A stretch of 64,000 nucleotides of DNA from Pseudomonas arsenicoxydans (GTDB lineage: Bacteria > Pseudomonadota > Gammaproteobacteria > Pseudomonadales > Pseudomonadaceae). The notes under the pieces are model-generated. The model saw only the letters and a list, made by a program, of their open reading frames with translations. It was not told where the DNA came from and made no database searches. The position numbers and the translations under genes are program-made. How positions within the stretch are numbered: the stretch's first letter is position 1; each line of letters begins with the position of its first letter. The stretch lies in NCBI RefSeq assembly GCF_006438915.1, contig NZ_RCZE01000005.1, positions 186,001-250,000 on the forward strand. Direction: 5' to 3'. Below, piece by piece: positions 1 through 11,038 of this stretch.

Positions 1-1
1 C

Positions 2-1507
2 ATGCGCGTTCAGCCTTGGCTCGACGCTGCGGTGAAGAACATCGGTCAGCACGCGCTGAACCCGCTGTTCATCGCCAGCCTGGCTGAAACCAAGCTCGAC
101 GACATCGCTGAAGAATGCGTTCACGCCGCGCCAGACGACCTGGCCCGCATCGGTTTCGCCGTGGCTCACGCCCTCGACGCCAGCGCTCCAGCGGTTGAAG
201 GCCTGGATGCTGAAGCCCTCGAACTGGCCAAGCGCATTGCCGACGCCCTGCTCGCGGCAAAGCGTCCATTGATCATTGCCGGAACCTCGTTGGGTTCCAA
301 GGCGCTGATCGAAGCGGCTGCGAACATCGCCAAAGCCTTGAAGCTGCGCGAGAAGAACGGTTCCATCAGCCTGATCGTGCCAGAGGCCAACAGCCTCGGC
401 CTGGCCATGCTCGGTGGTGACTCGGTCGACGCCGCGCTGCAAGCCGTGATCGATGGCAAGGCCGACGCCATCGTCGTGCTGGAAAACGATCTGTACACCC
501 GTACCGACAAAGCCAAGGTCGATGCCGCCCTGACCGCCGCGAAAGTGCTGATCGTGGCCGACCATCAAAAAACCGCCACCAGCGATCGCGCGCACCTGGT
601 TCTGCCAGCCGCCAGCTTCGCTGAAGGTGACGGTACGTTGGTCAGCCAGGAAGGCCGCGCCCAGCGTTTCTTCCAGGTCTTTGATCCGAAATACATGGAC
701 GCCAGCATCCTGGTTCACGAAGGCTGGCGCTGGCTGCATGCCCTGCGCTCGACCCTGCTGAACCAGCCGATCGACTGGACCCTACTGGACCACGTCACCG
801 CCGCCGTCGCTTCGAGCACACCGCTGCTGAACCGCATCGTCGACGCCGCACCGTCCGCCGCGTTCCGCATCAAGGGCATGAAACTGGCCCGCGAACCGTT
901 GCGTTACTCCGGTCGTACCGCCATGCGTGCTGACATCAGCGTGCACGAACCGCGTACCCCGCAAGACAACGACACCGCGTTCAACTTCTCGATGGAAGGC
1001 TACTCGGGCTCGGTCGAACCGCGTCAGCAAGTGCCATTCGCCTGGTCCCCGGGCTGGAACTCGCCGCAAGCCTGGAACAAGTTCCAGGACGAAGTCGGTG
1101 GTCACATCCGCGCTGGCGACCCGGGCACCCGCCTGATCGAAAGCACCGGTGATTCGCTGAACTGGTTCGCCGCTGTGCCGCGTGCGTTCAACCCGGCTCC
1201 GGGCACCTGGCAAGTCGTGCCGTTCTTCCACCTGCTCGGCAGCGAAGAGACCTCTTCGAAAGCCGCACCGGTTCAGGAACGCATTCCGGCCGCTTACGTC
1301 GCCTTGGCCAAGTCCGAAGCCGATCGTCTGGGTGTCAATGACGGCGCCATGCTCAGCTTGAACGTCGCTGGTCAGACCCTGCGTCTGCCGCTGCGCATCA
1401 ACGAAGAGCTGGGCGCTGGCCTGGTTGCATTGCCTGCGGGCATCGCCGGCATTCCGCCAGCGATCTTTGGCAAATCCGTTGACGGCCTGCAGGAGGCAGC
1501 TCAATGA
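2..1507 (+). CDS. nuoG: NADH-quinone oxidoreductase subunit G, C-terminal part (partial)
   Basis: C-terminal 501 residues of the large peripheral-arm subunit of complex I; the gene begins before the window, so the true start and the N-terminal Fe-S cluster ligands are not visible. The family is about 900 residues in Pseudomonas, so roughly the last 55% is present. What remains is the molybdopterin-oxidoreductase-like fold typical of NuoG, which lacks a catalytic molybdenum role. Identity rests mainly on position: the stop codon overlaps the nuoH start (ATGA), followed by an unbroken nuoH-N run. No frameshift is seen. Confidence 0.95.
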   Translation: MRVQPWLDAAVKNIGQHALNPLFIASLAETKLDDIAEECVHAAPDDLARIGFAVAHALDASAPAVEGLDAEALELAKRIADALLAAKRPLIIAGTSLGSKALIEAAANIAKALKLREKNGSISLIVPEANSLGLAMLGGDSVDAALQAVIDGKADAIVVLENDLYTRTDKAKVDAALTAAKVLIVADHQKTATSDRAHLVLPAASFAEGDGTLVSQEGRAQRFFQVFDPKYMDASILVHEGWRWLHALRSTLLNQPIDWTLLDHVTAAVASSTPLLNRIVDAAPSAAFRIKGMKLAREPLRYSGRTAMRADISVHEPRTPQDNDTAFNFSMEGYSGSVEPRQQVPFAWSPGWNSPQAWNKFQDEVGGHIRAGDPGTRLIESTGDSLNWFAAVPRAFNPAPGTWQVVPFFHLLGSEETSSKAAPVQERIPAAYVALAKSEADRLGVNDGAMLSLNVAGQTLRLPLRINEELGAGLVALPAGIAGIPPAIFGKSVDGLQEAAQ

Positions 1508-2511
1508 CTTGGTTCACTCCTGAAGTGATCGCCGTGATCATCTCGGTCATCCAGGCCATCGTGATTCTGCTCGCCGTGGTGGTGTGCGGCGCGTTGCTCA
1601 GTTGGGTCGAGCGTCGTTTGCTCGCCCTCTGGCAGGATCGTTACGGTCCGAACCGCGTCGGCCCGTTCGGCGCGTTCCAGATCGCGGCCGACATGATCAA
1701 GATGTTCTTCAAGGAAGACTGGACCCCGCCGTTCGCCGACAAGATGATCTTCACGTTGGCACCGGTCGTGGCCATGAGCGCCCTGCTGATTGCCTTCGCG
1801 ATCATCCCGATCACCCCGACCTGGGGCGTGGCGGACCTGAACATCGGCATCCTGTTCTTCTTCGCCATGGCCGGTCTGTCGGTCTACGCGGTGTTGTTCG
1901 CCGGTTGGTCGAGTAACAACAAGTTCGCCCTGTTGGGCAGCTTGCGGGCCTCGGCACAAACCGTGTCGTACGAAGTGTTCATGGGCCTGTCGCTGATGGG
2001 CATCGTGATCCAGGTCGGCTCGTTCAACATGCGCGACATCGTTGATTACCAGGCCCAGCACCTGTGGTTCATCATTCCGCAGATCTTCGGTTTCCTGACC
2101 TTCTTCATCGCTGGCGTCGCCGTGACTCACCGTCACCCGTTCGACCAGCCGGAAGCGGAACAGGAACTGGCCGACGGTTACCACATTGAATACGCCGGCA
2201 TGAAATGGGGCATGTTCTTCGTCGGTGAGTACATCGGCATCGTGCTGATTTCGGCGCTGCTGGTGACCTTGTTCTTCGGTGGCTGGCACGGTCCGTTCGA
2301 TATCCTGCCGCAGATCCCGTTCATCTGGTTTGCACTGAAAACCGCGTTTTTCATCATGATCTTCATCCTGCTGCGCGCTTCGATTCCGCGCCCACGGTAT
2401 GACCAAGTGATGGATTTCAGCTGGAAGTTCTGCCTGCCGCTGACCCTCGTCAACATGCTGGTGACCGCTGCGATCGTGTTGCTCAACACGCCCGCCGTCG
2501 CGGCTCAGTGA
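1504..2511 (+). CDS. nuoH: NADH-quinone oxidoreductase subunit H
   Basis: 335-residue polytopic membrane subunit of complex I (ND1 family) that joins the peripheral and membrane arms and forms much of the quinone chamber. Hydrophobic helices span the whole length. The loop with [22 protein letters not shown] near residues 30-50 (key residues E-R-R...R-x-GPNRVG) and the acidic loop [16 protein letters not shown] around residue 220 are family hallmarks of the quinone site. Start overlaps the nuoG stop by 4 bp, indicating translational coupling; nuoI follows after 12 bp. Confidence 0.98.
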   Translation: MTWFTPEVIAVIISVIQAIVILLAVVVCGALLSWVERRLLALWQDRYGPNRVGPFGAFQIAADMIKMFFKEDWTPPFADKMIFTLAPVVAMSALLIAFAIIPITPTWGVADLNIGILFFFAMAGLSVYAVLFAGWSSNNKFALLGSLRASAQTVSYEVFMGLSLMGIVIQVGSFNMRDIVDYQAQHLWFIIPQIFGFLTFFIAGVAVTHRHPFDQPEAEQELADGYHIEYAGMKWGMFFVGEYIGIVLISALLVTLFFGGWHGPFDILPQIPFIWFALKTAFFIMIFILLRASIPRPRYDQVMDFSWKFCLPLTLVNMLVTAAIVLLNTPAVAAQ

Positions 2512-2523
2512 GGATAGAGAATC

Positions 2524-3069
2524 ATGAAGTACATATTTGACATCGTGCATGGCTTCTTCACCCAGCTTCGCAGCCTGGTGATGATCTTCGGCCACGCCTT
2601 CCGCAAGCGCGACACTTTGCAGTACCCGGAAGAAGCCGTGTACTTGCCGCCGCGCTACCGTGGCCGTATCGTCCTGACCCGCGACCCTGATGGCGAAGAG
2701 CGTTGTGTAGCCTGCAACCTGTGCGCCGTGGCGTGCCCGGTCGGCTGCATCTCGCTGCAGAAAGCTGAAACCGAAGACGGTCGCTGGTACCCGGACTTCT
2801 TCCGCATCAACTTCTCGCGCTGCATCTTTTGCGGCCTCTGCGAGGAAGCCTGCCCGACCACCGCAATCCAGCTGACACCGGATTTCGAGATGGCCGAGTT
2901 CAAACGTCAGGACCTGGTGTACGAGAAAGAAGATCTGCTGATCTCCGGCCCCGGCAAAAACCCTGATTACAACTTCTATCGTGTTGCAGGTATGGCGATT
3001 GCCGGGAAGCCGAAAGGCTCCGCGCAGAACGAAGCCCAGCCGATCAACGTGAAGAGCTTGCTGCCTTAA
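2524..3069 (+). CDS. nuoI: NADH-quinone oxidoreductase subunit I (two 4Fe-4S)
   Basis: 181-residue ferredoxin-like subunit carrying clusters N6a and N6b, the last relay before cluster N2 in NuoB. Two full CxxCxxCxxxCP motifs are visible: Cys61/64/67/71 and Cys100/103/106/110. The N-terminal amphipathic segment (residues 1-27) anchors it to the membrane arm. It sits in its usual place between nuoH and nuoJ, with a GAGGATAGAG ribosome site just upstream of the ATG. Confidence 0.98.
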   Translation: MKYIFDIVHGFFTQLRSLVMIFGHAFRKRDTLQYPEEAVYLPPRYRGRIVLTRDPDGEERCVACNLCAVACPVGCISLQKAETEDGRWYPDFFRINFSRCIFCGLCEEACPTTAIQLTPDFEMAEFKRQDLVYEKEDLLISGPGKNPDYNFYRVAGMAIAGKPKGSAQNEAQPINVKSLLP

Positions 3070-3078
3070 GGAAGAAAG

Positions 3079-3582
3079 ATGGAATTCGCTTTCTATTTCG
3101 CATCGGGTATCGCTGTGGTGTCCACGCTTCGCGTGATCACCAACACCAACCCCGTGCACGCCCTGCTCTACCTGATCATTTCGCTGATCGCCGTGGCCAT
3201 GACGTTCTTCGCCCTCGGCGCACCGTTTGCCGGTGTCCTGGAAGTGATCGCCTACGCTGGCGCCATCATGGTGCTGTTCGTGTTCGTGGTGATGATGCTG
3301 AACCTTGGCCCGGCCTCGGTTCAGCAAGAGCGCGTCTGGCTCAAGCCCGGCATCTGGCTCGGCCCGGTGATTCTCGGCGCCCTGCTGCTGGCTGAACTGC
3401 TGTACGTACTGTTCGCTCACCAGAGCGGCCAGGCCATCGGCCACACCACCGTAGACGCCAAGGCCGTGGGCATCAGCCTGTTCGGTCCGTACCTGCTGGT
3501 GGTCGAACTCGCCTCGATGCTGCTGCTCGCCGCAGCCGTCACGGCGTTCCACTTGGGCCGCAACGAAGCCAAGGAGCAATGA
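3079..3582 (+). CDS. nuoJ: NADH-quinone oxidoreductase subunit J
   Basis: 167-residue membrane subunit (ND6 family) with five predicted helices. The third contains the conserved stretch [20 protein letters not shown] region (residues 54-73), which carries the pi-bulge and Tyr/Gly residues of this family. A GGAAGAAAG ribosome site precedes the ATG. Its stop overlaps the region just before the nuoK start. Confidence 0.97.
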   Translation: MEFAFYFASGIAVVSTLRVITNTNPVHALLYLIISLIAVAMTFFALGAPFAGVLEVIAYAGAIMVLFVFVVMMLNLGPASVQQERVWLKPGIWLGPVILGALLLAELLYVLFAHQSGQAIGHTTVDAKAVGISLFGPYLLVVELASMLLLAAAVTAFHLGRNEAKEQ

Positions 3583-3584
3583 CG

Positions 3585-3893
3585 ATGCCTGCTATCCCTA
3601 TGGAGCATGGTCTGGCGGTCGCCGGCATCCTGTTCTGCCTCGGTCTGGTCGGCCTGATGGTCCGCCGCAACATCCTTTTCGTGCTGATGAGCCTGGAGGT
3701 CATGATGAATGCCTCCGCACTGGCGTTCATCGTTGCCGGTAGCCGCTGGGCGCAGCCGGATGGACAGATCATGTTCATCCTGGTGATCAGCCTGGCAGCC
3801 GCCGAGGCCAGTATTGGCCTGGCGATTCTGTTGCAGCTGTATCGCCGCTTCCACACTCTCGATATCGACGCTGCCAGCGAGATGCGCGGATGA
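3585..3893 (+). CDS. nuoK: NADH-quinone oxidoreductase subunit K
   Basis: Small three-helix antiporter-like subunit (ND4L family), 102 residues with this start. I chose the ATG at 3585 (MPAIPMEHG) over the in-frame ATG at 3579 because the AAGGAG ribosome site at 3571-3576 is 8 bp from 3585 but only 2 bp from 3579, and 102 residues is the usual Pseudomonas length. The helix-2 membrane glutamate (LMSLEVMMN) that takes part in proton transfer is present. Ends in a 4-bp overlap with nuoL. Confidence 0.96.
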   Translation: MPAIPMEHGLAVAGILFCLGLVGLMVRRNILFVLMSLEVMMNASALAFIVAGSRWAQPDGQIMFILVISLAAAEASIGLAILLQLYRRFHTLDIDAASEMRG

Positions 3894-5743
3894 ATCTTCT
3901 CTATCTGACTTTCGTATTCCCTCTCATAGGTTTCCTGCTGCTGGCGTTCTCACGCGGCCGCTTCTCGGAAAACCTGTCGGCGCTGATTGGCGTCGGGTCC
4001 ATCGGTTTGTCGGCCATCGTCACGGCTTACGTGATCTGGCAATTCAACGTCGCCCCGCCTGAGGGCGGTCACTACACCCAGGTGTTGTGGCAGTGGATGG
4101 CGGTTGAAGGCTTTACGCCGAACTTCGCGCTGTACCTGGATGGCCTGTCCGTGACCATGCTCGGTGTGGTCGTCGGCGTCGGCTTCCTGATCCACCTGTT
4201 CGCGTCCTGGTACATGCGCGGTGAAGCCGGTTACTCGCGCTTCTTCGCCTACACCAACCTGTTTATCGCCAGCATGCTGTTCCTCGTGCTGGGCGACAAC
4301 CTGTTGTTCCTGTACTTCGGCTGGGAAGGCGTGGGCCTGTGCTCGTACCTGTTGATCGGTTTCTACTACAGCAACCGCAACAACGGTAACGCCGCACTCA
4401 AAGCCTTTATCGTCACCCGTATCGGCGACGTGTTCATGGCCATCGGCCTGTTCATCCTGTTCCAACAGTTGGGCACGCTGAACATCCAGGAACTGCTGGT
4501 CAAGGCACCTGAGCACTTCAAGGTCGGCGACTTCTGGATCGTTCTGGCGACTCTGATGCTGCTGGGCGGCGCTGTCGGTAAATCCGCGCAACTGCCGTTG
4601 CAAACCTGGCTGGCGGATGCGATGGCCGGTCCTACTCCGGTTTCGGCACTGATCCACGCCGCAACCATGGTGACCGCAGGCGTTTACCTGATCGCCCGTA
4701 CCCACGGCCTGTTTGCGTTGGCGCCGGATATCCTGCACCTCGTCGGCATCGTCGGCGGCGTGACCCTGGTGCTTGCCGGTTTCGCGGCACTGGTTCAGAC
4801 CGACATCAAACGTATCCTCGCCTACTCGACCATGAGCCAGATCGGCTACATGTTCCTGGCGCTGGGCGTTGGTGCTTGGGAAGGCGCGATCTTCCACCTG
4901 ATGACCCACGCCTTCTTCAAGGCGCTGCTGTTCCTTGCGTCCGGTGCGGTGATCGTTGCCTGCCACCACGAGCAGAACATCTTCAAGATGGGCGGTCTGT
5001 GGAAGAAACTGCCGCTGGCCTACACCAGCTTCATCGTCGGCGGCGCGGCACTGTCTGCCCTGCCACTGGTCACCGCCGGTTTCTACTCCAAAGACGAAAT
5101 CCTCTGGGAAGCGTTCGCCAGCGGCAACCACGGTCTGCTGTACGCAGGTCTGGTTGGCGCGTTCATGACGTCGCTGTACACCTTCCGCCTGATCTTCATC
5201 GCGTTCCACGGTGAAGCGAAGACCGAAGCGCACGCCGGTCACGGCATCGCTCACTGGCTGCCACTGTCGGTGCTGATCGTGCTGTCGACCTTCATCGGCG
5301 CCATGATCGTTCCGCCGCTGCACGGTGTGCTGCCGGAAAGCGTCGGCCATGCCGGCGGCGAAGCCAAGCACAGTCTGGAAATCGCTTCGGGCGCCATCGC
5401 CCTGGCCGGTATCCTGCTGGCCGCGCTGCTGTTCCTCGGCAAGCGTCGTTTCGTCACTGCAATCGCCAACAGCGGCATCGGCCGCTTCCTTTCGGCCTGG
5501 TGGTTCGCTGCCTGGGGCTTCGACTGGATCTACGACAAACTGTTCGTCAAGCCATATCTTGCGATCAGCCACGTACTGCGCAAAGACCCGCTCGACCAGA
5601 CCATCGGTCTGATCCCGCGTATGGCCAAAGGCGGCCACACCGCCCTGAGCCGTACCGAAACCGGTCAACTGCGTTGGTACGCCGCCTCGATGGCAGCCGG
5701 CTCCGTGCTGGTCATCGGCGCCATCGTGCTGGTAGCGGTCTGA
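3890..5743 (+). CDS. nuoL: NADH-quinone oxidoreductase subunit L
   Basis: 617-residue distal antiporter-like subunit of complex I (ND5 family), with about 16 predicted membrane segments and the C-terminal horizontal helix region typical of NuoL. The [16 protein letters not shown] segment contains the conserved helix-5 glutamate (Glu146), and the [20 protein letters not shown] segment after residue 225 carries the helix-7 lysine. Start overlaps nuoK by 4 bp; nuoM follows after 40 bp. Confidence 0.98.
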   Translation: MNLLYLTFVFPLIGFLLLAFSRGRFSENLSALIGVGSIGLSAIVTAYVIWQFNVAPPEGGHYTQVLWQWMAVEGFTPNFALYLDGLSVTMLGVVVGVGFLIHLFASWYMRGEAGYSRFFAYTNLFIASMLFLVLGDNLLFLYFGWEGVGLCSYLLIGFYYSNRNNGNAALKAFIVTRIGDVFMAIGLFILFQQLGTLNIQELLVKAPEHFKVGDFWIVLATLMLLGGAVGKSAQLPLQTWLADAMAGPTPVSALIHAATMVTAGVYLIARTHGLFALAPDILHLVGIVGGVTLVLAGFAALVQTDIKRILAYSTMSQIGYMFLALGVGAWEGAIFHLMTHAFFKALLFLASGAVIVACHHEQNIFKMGGLWKKLPLAYTSFIVGGAALSALPLVTAGFYSKDEILWEAFASGNHGLLYAGLVGAFMTSLYTFRLIFIAFHGEAKTEAHAGHGIAHWLPLSVLIVLSTFIGAMIVPPLHGVLPESVGHAGGEAKHSLEIASGAIALAGILLAALLFLGKRRFVTAIANSGIGRFLSAWWFAAWGFDWIYDKLFVKPYLAISHVLRKDPLDQTIGLIPRMAKGGHTALSRTETGQLRWYAASMAAGSVLVIGAIVLVAV

Positions 5744-5783
5744 ATATGAACCTTGCGAACTTGCGAAAGGAATTGAGCCCGTC

Positions 5784-7316
5784 ATGATTCTGCCTTGGCT
5801 AATCCTGATCCCCTTCATCGGCGGCCTGCTGTGCTGGATGGGTGAGCGCTTCGGCGCCACCCTCCCCCGCTGGATTGCGCTGTTGACCATGACCCTGGAA
5901 CTCGCACTCGGCCTCTGGCTGTGGGCCCACGGTAATTATTCATTTGCTCCGGCGCCTGGCGCCGATCCGACCTGGGCGCTTGAGTTCAAGCACGTCTGGA
6001 TCCAGCGCTTCGGCATCAGCGTGCACCTGGCCCTCGACGGCCTGTCGCTGCTGATGATCCTGCTGACCGGTCTGCTGGGTATCCTCTCGGTACTCTGCTC
6101 GTGGAAAGAGATCCAGCGTCACGTTGGCTTCTTCCACCTGAACCTGATGTGGATCCTGGGCGGTGTCGTCGGCGTGTTCCTCGCCCTCGACCTGTTCATG
6201 TTCTTCTTCTTCTGGGAAATGATGCTGGTGCCGATGTACTTCCTCATCGCGCTCTGGGGTCACAGTTCTTCGGACGGCAAGAAAACCCGGATCTACGCGG
6301 CGACCAAGTTCTTCATCTTCACTCAGGCGTCCGGCCTGATCATGTTGGTGGCGATCCTGGGTCTGGTGCTGGTCAACTTCAACAGCACCGGCGTGATCAC
6401 GTTCAACTACGCCGACCTGCTGAAAACCAAGATGTCGCTCACCACCGAGTACATCCTGATGCTCGGCTTCTTCATCGCCTTCGCGGTGAAGCTGCCGGTC
6501 GTACCGTTCCACTCGTGGTTGCCTGACGCTCACGCTCAGGCGCCGACCGCGGGTTCGGTCGACCTGGCCGGTATCTTGTTGAAGACGGCGGCTTACGGCC
6601 TGCTGCGTTTCGCCCTGCCGCTGTTCCCGAATGCCTCGGCCGAGTTCGCGCCGATTGCCATGACCCTGGGTCTGATCGGGATCTTCTACGGTGCGTTCCT
6701 GGCCTTCGCCCAAACCGACATCAAGCGTCTGATCGCCTATTCCTCCGTTTCCCACATGGGCTTCGTGTTGATCGGCATCTACTCCGGCAGCCAACTGGCG
6801 CTGCAGGGCGCGGTGATGCAGATGCTGGCGCACGGTATATCGGCGGCGGCACTCTTTATCCTCAGCGGTCAGTTGTACGAGCGCACTCACACCCGCGACA
6901 TGCGTGAAATGGGTGGCCTGTGGTCGAAGATCGCTTACCTGCCGGCCATCAGCCTGTTCTTCGCTGCGGCGTCCCTGGGCTTGCCGGGTACCGGTAACTT
7001 CGTCGGTGAGTTCCTGATCCTGATCGGCACCTTCGCCGCTGCGCCGTGGATCACCGCGATCGCAACGTCGGGCCTGGTGTTCGGTTCGGTCTATTCGCTG
7101 ATCATGATCCACCGTGCCTACTTCGGCCCGTCCAAATCGGACGCGGTGTTGCATGGCATGGATGGTCGCGAACTGATCATGGTGGTCGGTCTGGCGGCGC
7201 TGCTGATTTACATCGGCGTGTACCCGCAACCGTTCCTCGATACCTCTGCCGCGACGATGCATGGCGTGCAGCAGTGGCTCGGCTCCGCCTTCACTCAACT
7301 CGCTTCGGCCCGGTAA
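5784..7316 (+). CDS. nuoM: NADH-quinone oxidoreductase subunit M
   Basis: 510-residue antiporter-like subunit (ND4 family) with about 14 predicted helices. [13 protein letters not shown] holds the conserved proton-channel glutamate (Glu145), and [20 protein letters not shown] is the family signature around the broken helix 7. Preceded by AAGGAATTGAG upstream of the ATG. Full length, no defects. Confidence 0.98.
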   Translation: MILPWLILIPFIGGLLCWMGERFGATLPRWIALLTMTLELALGLWLWAHGNYSFAPAPGADPTWALEFKHVWIQRFGISVHLALDGLSLLMILLTGLLGILSVLCSWKEIQRHVGFFHLNLMWILGGVVGVFLALDLFMFFFFWEMMLVPMYFLIALWGHSSSDGKKTRIYAATKFFIFTQASGLIMLVAILGLVLVNFNSTGVITFNYADLLKTKMSLTTEYILMLGFFIAFAVKLPVVPFHSWLPDAHAQAPTAGSVDLAGILLKTAAYGLLRFALPLFPNASAEFAPIAMTLGLIGIFYGAFLAFAQTDIKRLIAYSSVSHMGFVLIGIYSGSQLALQGAVMQMLAHGISAAALFILSGQLYERTHTRDMREMGGLWSKIAYLPAISLFFAAASLGLPGTGNFVGEFLILIGTFAAAPWITAIATSGLVFGSVYSLIMIHRAYFGPSKSDAVLHGMDGRELIMVVGLAALLIYIGVYPQPFLDTSAATMHGVQQWLGSAFTQLASAR

Positions 7317-7323
7317 GAGCGCT

Positions 7324-8787
7324 ATGGAATTCACGACTCAACACTTTATCGCGCTAGCGCCGTTGTTGATCACTAGCGCCACGATCATCGTGGTGATGCT
7401 GGCGATTGCCTGGCGCCGCAACCACTCGCAGACCTTCCTGATTTCCGTGGCGGGCCTGAACCTGGCGTTGCTGTCGATCCTGCCAGCCTTGAAAGTCGCG
7501 CCATTGGCCGTGACTCCACTGCTGCAAATCGATAGCTTTGCCTGCTTGTACATGGCGCTGATCCTGGTCGCCACCCTCGCTTGTGTCACCCTCGCGCACG
7601 CCTACCTCGGCGATGGCGGTTCGGGTTATCCGGGCAACCGTGAAGAACTGTACCTGCTGATCCTGATGTCCGCCGCCGGTGGCCTGGTTCTGGTCAGCGC
7701 GCAGCACCTGGCCGGATTGTTCATCGGTCTGGAACTGTTGTCGGTGCCGGTCTACGGTCTGGTGGCGTATGCCTTCTTCAACAAGCGTTCGCTGGAAGCC
7801 GGTATCAAGTACATGGTGCTGTCGGCCGCCGGTTCCGCGTTCCTGTTGTTCGGTATGGCGCTGCTGTACGCCGATTCGGGCAGCCTGAGCTTCGTCGGTA
7901 TTGGTCAGGCACTGGCCGCCACTGGCCTGCCAAGCTCGCTGGCGCAACTGGGCCTGGGCATGATGCTGATCGGTCTGGCGTTCAAGCTGTCGCTGGTACC
8001 GTTCCACCTCTGGACCCCGGACGTGTACGAAGGTGCTCCGGCACCGGTGGCCGCGTTCCTGGCGACCGCGTCCAAAGTGGCTGTGTTCGCGGTGATGGTG
8101 CGTCTGTTCCAGATCTCGCCAGCGGCGAGCAGCGGCGTGCTGAGCGACGTACTGACCATCATCGCCATCGCGTCGATCCTGTTCGGTAACCTGCTGGCTC
8201 TGACCCAGAGCAACCTCAAGCGTCTGCTGGGTTACTCGTCCATCGCTCACTTCGGTTACCTGTTGATCGCCCTCGTGGCGAGCAAGGGTCTGGCCGTGGA
8301 AGCCATCGGCGTGTACCTGGTCACCTACGTGATCACCAGCCTCGGCGCCTTCGGCGTGATCACCCTGATGTCCTCGCCATACAACGGCCGTGACGCCGAT
8401 GCCCTGTACGAATACCGCGGCCTGTTCTGGCGCCGTCCGTACCTGACCGCCGTACTGACCGTGATGATGCTGTCCCTGGCCGGTATCCCGCTGACCGCGG
8501 GCTTCATCGGCAAGTTCTACATCATCGCGACCGGTGTCGAGTCGCACCAATGGTGGCTGGTCGGCTCTCTGGTACTGGGCAGCGCCATCGGCGTGTTCTA
8601 CTACCTGCGTGTGATGGTCACCCTGTACCTGATCGAACCGAACCTGCGTCGCCACGATGCGCAACTGCACTGGGAACAACGTGCAGGCGGCGTGATGCTG
8701 CTGGCGATCGCTCTCGTAGCGTTCTTCCTCGGCGTTTACCCGCAGCCGCTTCTGGTTCTGGTTCAGCAGGCCGGCTTGGCGGGTTGA
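7324..8787 (+). CDS. nuoN: NADH-quinone oxidoreductase subunit N
   Basis: 487-residue antiporter-like subunit (ND2 family), last gene of the operon. I chose the ATG at 7324 (MEFTTQHFI), 7 bp after the nuoM stop, rather than the upstream in-frame ATG at 7261, which lies wholly inside nuo[15 protein letters not shown] carries the conserved glutamate (Glu137); the [20 protein letters not shown] segment is the subunit signature. A rho-independent terminator lies 30 bp downstream. Confidence 0.98.
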   Translation: MEFTTQHFIALAPLLITSATIIVVMLAIAWRRNHSQTFLISVAGLNLALLSILPALKVAPLAVTPLLQIDSFACLYMALILVATLACVTLAHAYLGDGGSGYPGNREELYLLILMSAAGGLVLVSAQHLAGLFIGLELLSVPVYGLVAYAFFNKRSLEAGIKYMVLSAAGSAFLLFGMALLYADSGSLSFVGIGQALAATGLPSSLAQLGLGMMLIGLAFKLSLVPFHLWTPDVYEGAPAPVAAFLATASKVAVFAVMVRLFQISPAASSGVLSDVLTIIAIASILFGNLLALTQSNLKRLLGYSSIAHFGYLLIALVASKGLAVEAIGVYLVTYVITSLGAFGVITLMSSPYNGRDADALYEYRGLFWRRPYLTAVLTVMMLSLAGIPLTAGFIGKFYIIATGVESHQWWLVGSLVLGSAIGVFYYLRVMVTLYLIEPNLRRHDAQLHWEQRAGGVMLLAIALVAFFLGVYPQPLLVLVQQAGLAG

Positions 8788-8816
8788 TCGCTTAAGCGAC
8801 ACTCGGTAGAAAACAG

Positions 8817-8843
8817 AAACGGCACCTTCGGGTGCCGTTTTTG
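8817..8843 (+). terminator. Rho-independent terminator of the nuo operon
   Basis: AACGGCACC-TTCG-GGTGCCGTT hairpin with a stable UUCG tetraloop followed by a run of T. Placed about 30 bp after the nuoN stop. The same stem recurs at 12680 and 16389. Confidence 0.93.
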
Positions 8844-9041
8844 CGTTTGTGGGATTTGTTACGGATGTCCTGTCCTCTCCTACTGTAATCCCCGAAGCTC
8901 TCGCGGGATTGTCGGTTCCTTTGGAAAAGCTAATTCTTTTGGGGATAAATCGGACTTTCCCTACACCTAAAACGGAATCACCCGGCATTTAAAGTTGAGG
9001 CCGCTCGCCAAAGTCCCCGTTTTACGAATCGGGACACGAAC
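8844..9041 (+). other. Intergenic upstream of the effector gene
   Basis: About 200 bp between the nuo terminator and the effector gene. It must hold the promoter of the effector-immunity pair, but I see no convincing -35/-10 pair. This is where the sequence changes from GC-rich core to more A+T-rich DNA. Confidence 0.5.
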
Positions 9042-10382
9042 GTGACTAGACTCATCCCCAAAAGCGAACTCAATGGCCAACGTAGCCAGCTACTCGACCC
9101 TTACCAAGCCATGGAAGAGTTCCGACAGGCTCTGAATCGCCCCGATGATCTGCCCGGCTTCGACAATCTGCTAAACGCGTTGGGCCTCCATCGCTCCAAC
9201 TACCTGCAAGGTATCAACCAACGAAAACTCATGGATGCCATCAGTAACGGTGACTGGGCACTGGTGAAACCGCGCGTTACTGGTGATAGCGGCGGTGCCT
9301 CCTGGAACGCCTTCAAACCCAAACCCGAGCCAGCACCCGCACACCATCTGGTAGAAGAACACGCCTTCACTCTGCCCAAACCGGCAGAGTCAGGCTTCCA
9401 CATCGTCCAGACTCCCATGACCCTCAAAGCACTGGAACGCTCGCTGTACGAAGTCACACCCAGCGATGTGCTGCGCCGAGAGTTCCGCTCGCTCAATCTT
9501 CATCTCGGTGAACAGGTAAAGCCGGGGCAAATGGTCATCTTCAGCGACTCGCGCAACTACATGTGCCGACGCGAAGAGGCACAGATGATGGCGGCGGCGG
9601 AAAAAGTGAATGAAGCGCTGAAGGATCTGACGGACGAAGAGGCTTCGTTCATGGTTGAGCATCATGAGGTGATTGAGCCGTTTTTGGGAGTTTCTTCCGG
9701 AGCGTTGGGTGTAGCGTCGTTTATGGTGGGTCAGCATATGGAAACACTGAAGAACACGCTTAAAGAACTTGAACGGTTACACATGGAGCAGTACCGCCAG
9801 TATGGCCATCTGAAATCCCCGGATTTTTTTGCGAAACGCAAAAGGTTGATGACTAAACTCGATGCCGATTTAGGGCCTTTGGTTCGCAAGGCAACAGGTA
9901 TTCCGGATCATCCGAAACTTAAACGGGCGCTAGGCTTGTCAACGCGAAGAATCGTGCACAACTGGAACAAGGCTGGCGCACCGACTCAACTTCCGGGCTA
10001 TGCAACTCATATCGAAGGCGTCGCGCGAGCTTCTAAATACATAAAGGCAGGTGGCTATGTGGCGATTGGTCTAGGTGCTGGTTCAGCAGCGATGAAGATT
10101 CGCGAGGCATGTCGCACTGGACGCGAGGAGGAATGTCGTCAAGCAAAATATGTGGAGGGCTCGAAACTATCTGGAAACGTCGCAGGCGGAATGATTGCTA
10201 CCCGACTGGCACCAGTTGTTGCACAAATGACGTGTGCTGCGATTGGGGTGGGAACAGTTGGTACGGGAGGATTAGCTTGCATGCTAGTTGTGAGCGGTAT
10301 GCTTGCCGCACAAATGGGAGATAGCGGTGGTCAAGCGGGAGAATTTATCGGCGAAAAATTGTACGAGGTGAACCAGCAATGA
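9042..10382 (+). CDS. Putative modular effector/toxin with C-terminal glycine-zipper membrane segments
   Basis: 446-residue protein that I do not recognise by name. Residues 1-150 are soluble and rich in Pro and His. A central segment near 150-180 (VKPGQMVIFSD...RREEA) resembles LysM-like linkers in secreted Pseudomonas proteins. Residues about 330-440 contain two Gly/Ala-rich hydrophobic stretches with GxxxG-type repeats, as in pore-forming toxins. No signal peptide is seen. The stop overlaps (ATGA) a small two-helix membrane protein, the layout of an effector and its immunity protein. Base composition falls toward the 3' end, as in polymorphic toxins with exchanged C-terminal domains. Start is a GTG with a weak ribosome site, so it is uncertain (next ATG 9111). 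Toxicity and type VI secretion are inference; no vgrG, hcp or PAAR gene is in the window. Confidence 0.7.
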   Translation: MTRLIPKSELNGQRSQLLDPYQAMEEFRQALNRPDDLPGFDNLLNALGLHRSNYLQGINQRKLMDAISNGDWALVKPRVTGDSGGASWNAFKPKPEPAPAHHLVEEHAFTLPKPAESGFHIVQTPMTLKALERSLYEVTPSDVLRREFRSLNLHLGEQVKPGQMVIFSDSRNYMCRREEAQMMAAAEKVNEALKDLTDEEASFMVEHHEVIEPFLGVSSGALGVASFMVGQHMETLKNTLKELERLHMEQYRQYGHLKSPDFFAKRKRLMTKLDADLGPLVRKATGIPDHPKLKRALGLSTRRIVHNWNKAGAPTQLPGYATHIEGVARASKYIKAGGYVAIGLGAGSAAMKIREACRTGREEECRQAKYVEGSKLSGNVAGGMIATRLAPVVAQMTCAAIGVGTVGTGGLACMLVVSGMLAAQMGDSGGQAGEFIGEKLYEVNQQ

Positions 10383-10756
10383 CCTTCGACCAATTAATTG
10401 GCTTATCCGGAGTCCCACTTTTCGTATTGTTTTTTGTGAACTACTTATTCTCGGCGTACGTAGCAACCCACAAACTAGAAGAGATTCAAAGCCACTTCAC
10501 CAACTCTCGCTTCGTCGCATCTCATCGAGGAGACAAGAATACTGCGATCATCTTCAAAGTAGGAAATCTGGAGATTATATATGCCCTACTAACCTTCAAA
10601 TTTTTTCGCAATATGGATCCAGACTCGATTGATGAGGTAGAGATTTTTCCAAAAACTTTGCGCCCTTGGGTGGTCATTCCCGGTCACATCAACACAATTT
10701 GTGTCTTGTGGTTTTTTTTAATACTTGTCTGGATCAATGTCACGGGTTATCTGTGA
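10379..10756 (+). CDS. Putative immunity protein, small two-helix membrane protein
   Basis: 125-residue protein with predicted membrane helices at residues about 6-29 and 103-123 and a soluble middle part. Starts inside the stop of the upstream putative effector (ATGA), so the two are translationally coupled. Strongly A+T-rich compared with neighbours. An inner-membrane immunity protein is the expected partner of a membrane-damaging effector; this role is inferred from order and topology. A degraded paralogue of its C-terminal half follows directly. Confidence 0.7.
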   Translation: MTFDQLIGLSGVPLFVLFFVNYLFSAYVATHKLEEIQSHFTNSRFVASHRGDKNTAIIFKVGNLEIIYALLTFKFFRNMDPDSIDEVEIFPKTLRPWVVIPGHINTICVLWFFLILVWINVTGYL

Positions 10757-10954
10757 TCCCCCCTGATCTCGCCCATACTTTTACTGGACCATGATTTTTT
10801 GTCGGGAAGTGATCCTGATGCAATGAACGAGATTGCTCGCTTCCCATTACCCGTGCGACGCTGGATCATCATTCCAGCTCGAATGTTTGGCTATTCTTTT
10901 TTAGGTTATTGCGTGATCCATCTCGGCGGAACCTTCTTTGGAATATTTGCCTGA
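10757..10954 (+). pseudogene. Remnant of a second, diverged copy of the immunity gene (C-terminal half)
   Basis: Reading straight through the immunity stop in the same frame gives about 65 residues ending at a TGA at 10952-10954. They align with the C-terminal half of the immunity protein: LLDHDFLSGSDPDAMNEI matches LLTFKFFRNMDPDSIDEV, and VRRWIIIPARM matches LRPWVVIPGHI, followed by a final hydrophobic helix. There is no start codon with a ribosome site and no N-terminal half. It is best read as the remains of a tandem immunity gene for a related effector variant. Confidence 0.75.
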
Positions 10955-10986
10955 CGGCAGCGAAACCGACTATCAGCCATTCAATA

Positions 10987-11017
10987 AAAACGCGGCCCTT
11001 CTGGCGCCGCGTTTTTT
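10987..11017 (+). terminator. Rho-independent terminator after the immunity cassette
   Basis: AAAACGCGGC...GCCGCGTTTTTT hairpin with a T-run. It closes the effector-immunity transcription unit; read the other way it could also stop transcription of the DUF6124 gene at 11039. Confidence 0.88.
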
Positions 11018-11038
11018 GTGTCTGCTCAGCCCCGCTGA

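Noticed and set aside
1501..3579. 692-codon minus-strand open frame
   Set aside because: Antisense to nuoH, nuoI and nuoJ; composition (His, Gln, Asp) is typical of shadow frames.
3950..5890. 646-codon minus-strand open frame
   Set aside because: Antisense to nuoL; no domain, no ribosome site.
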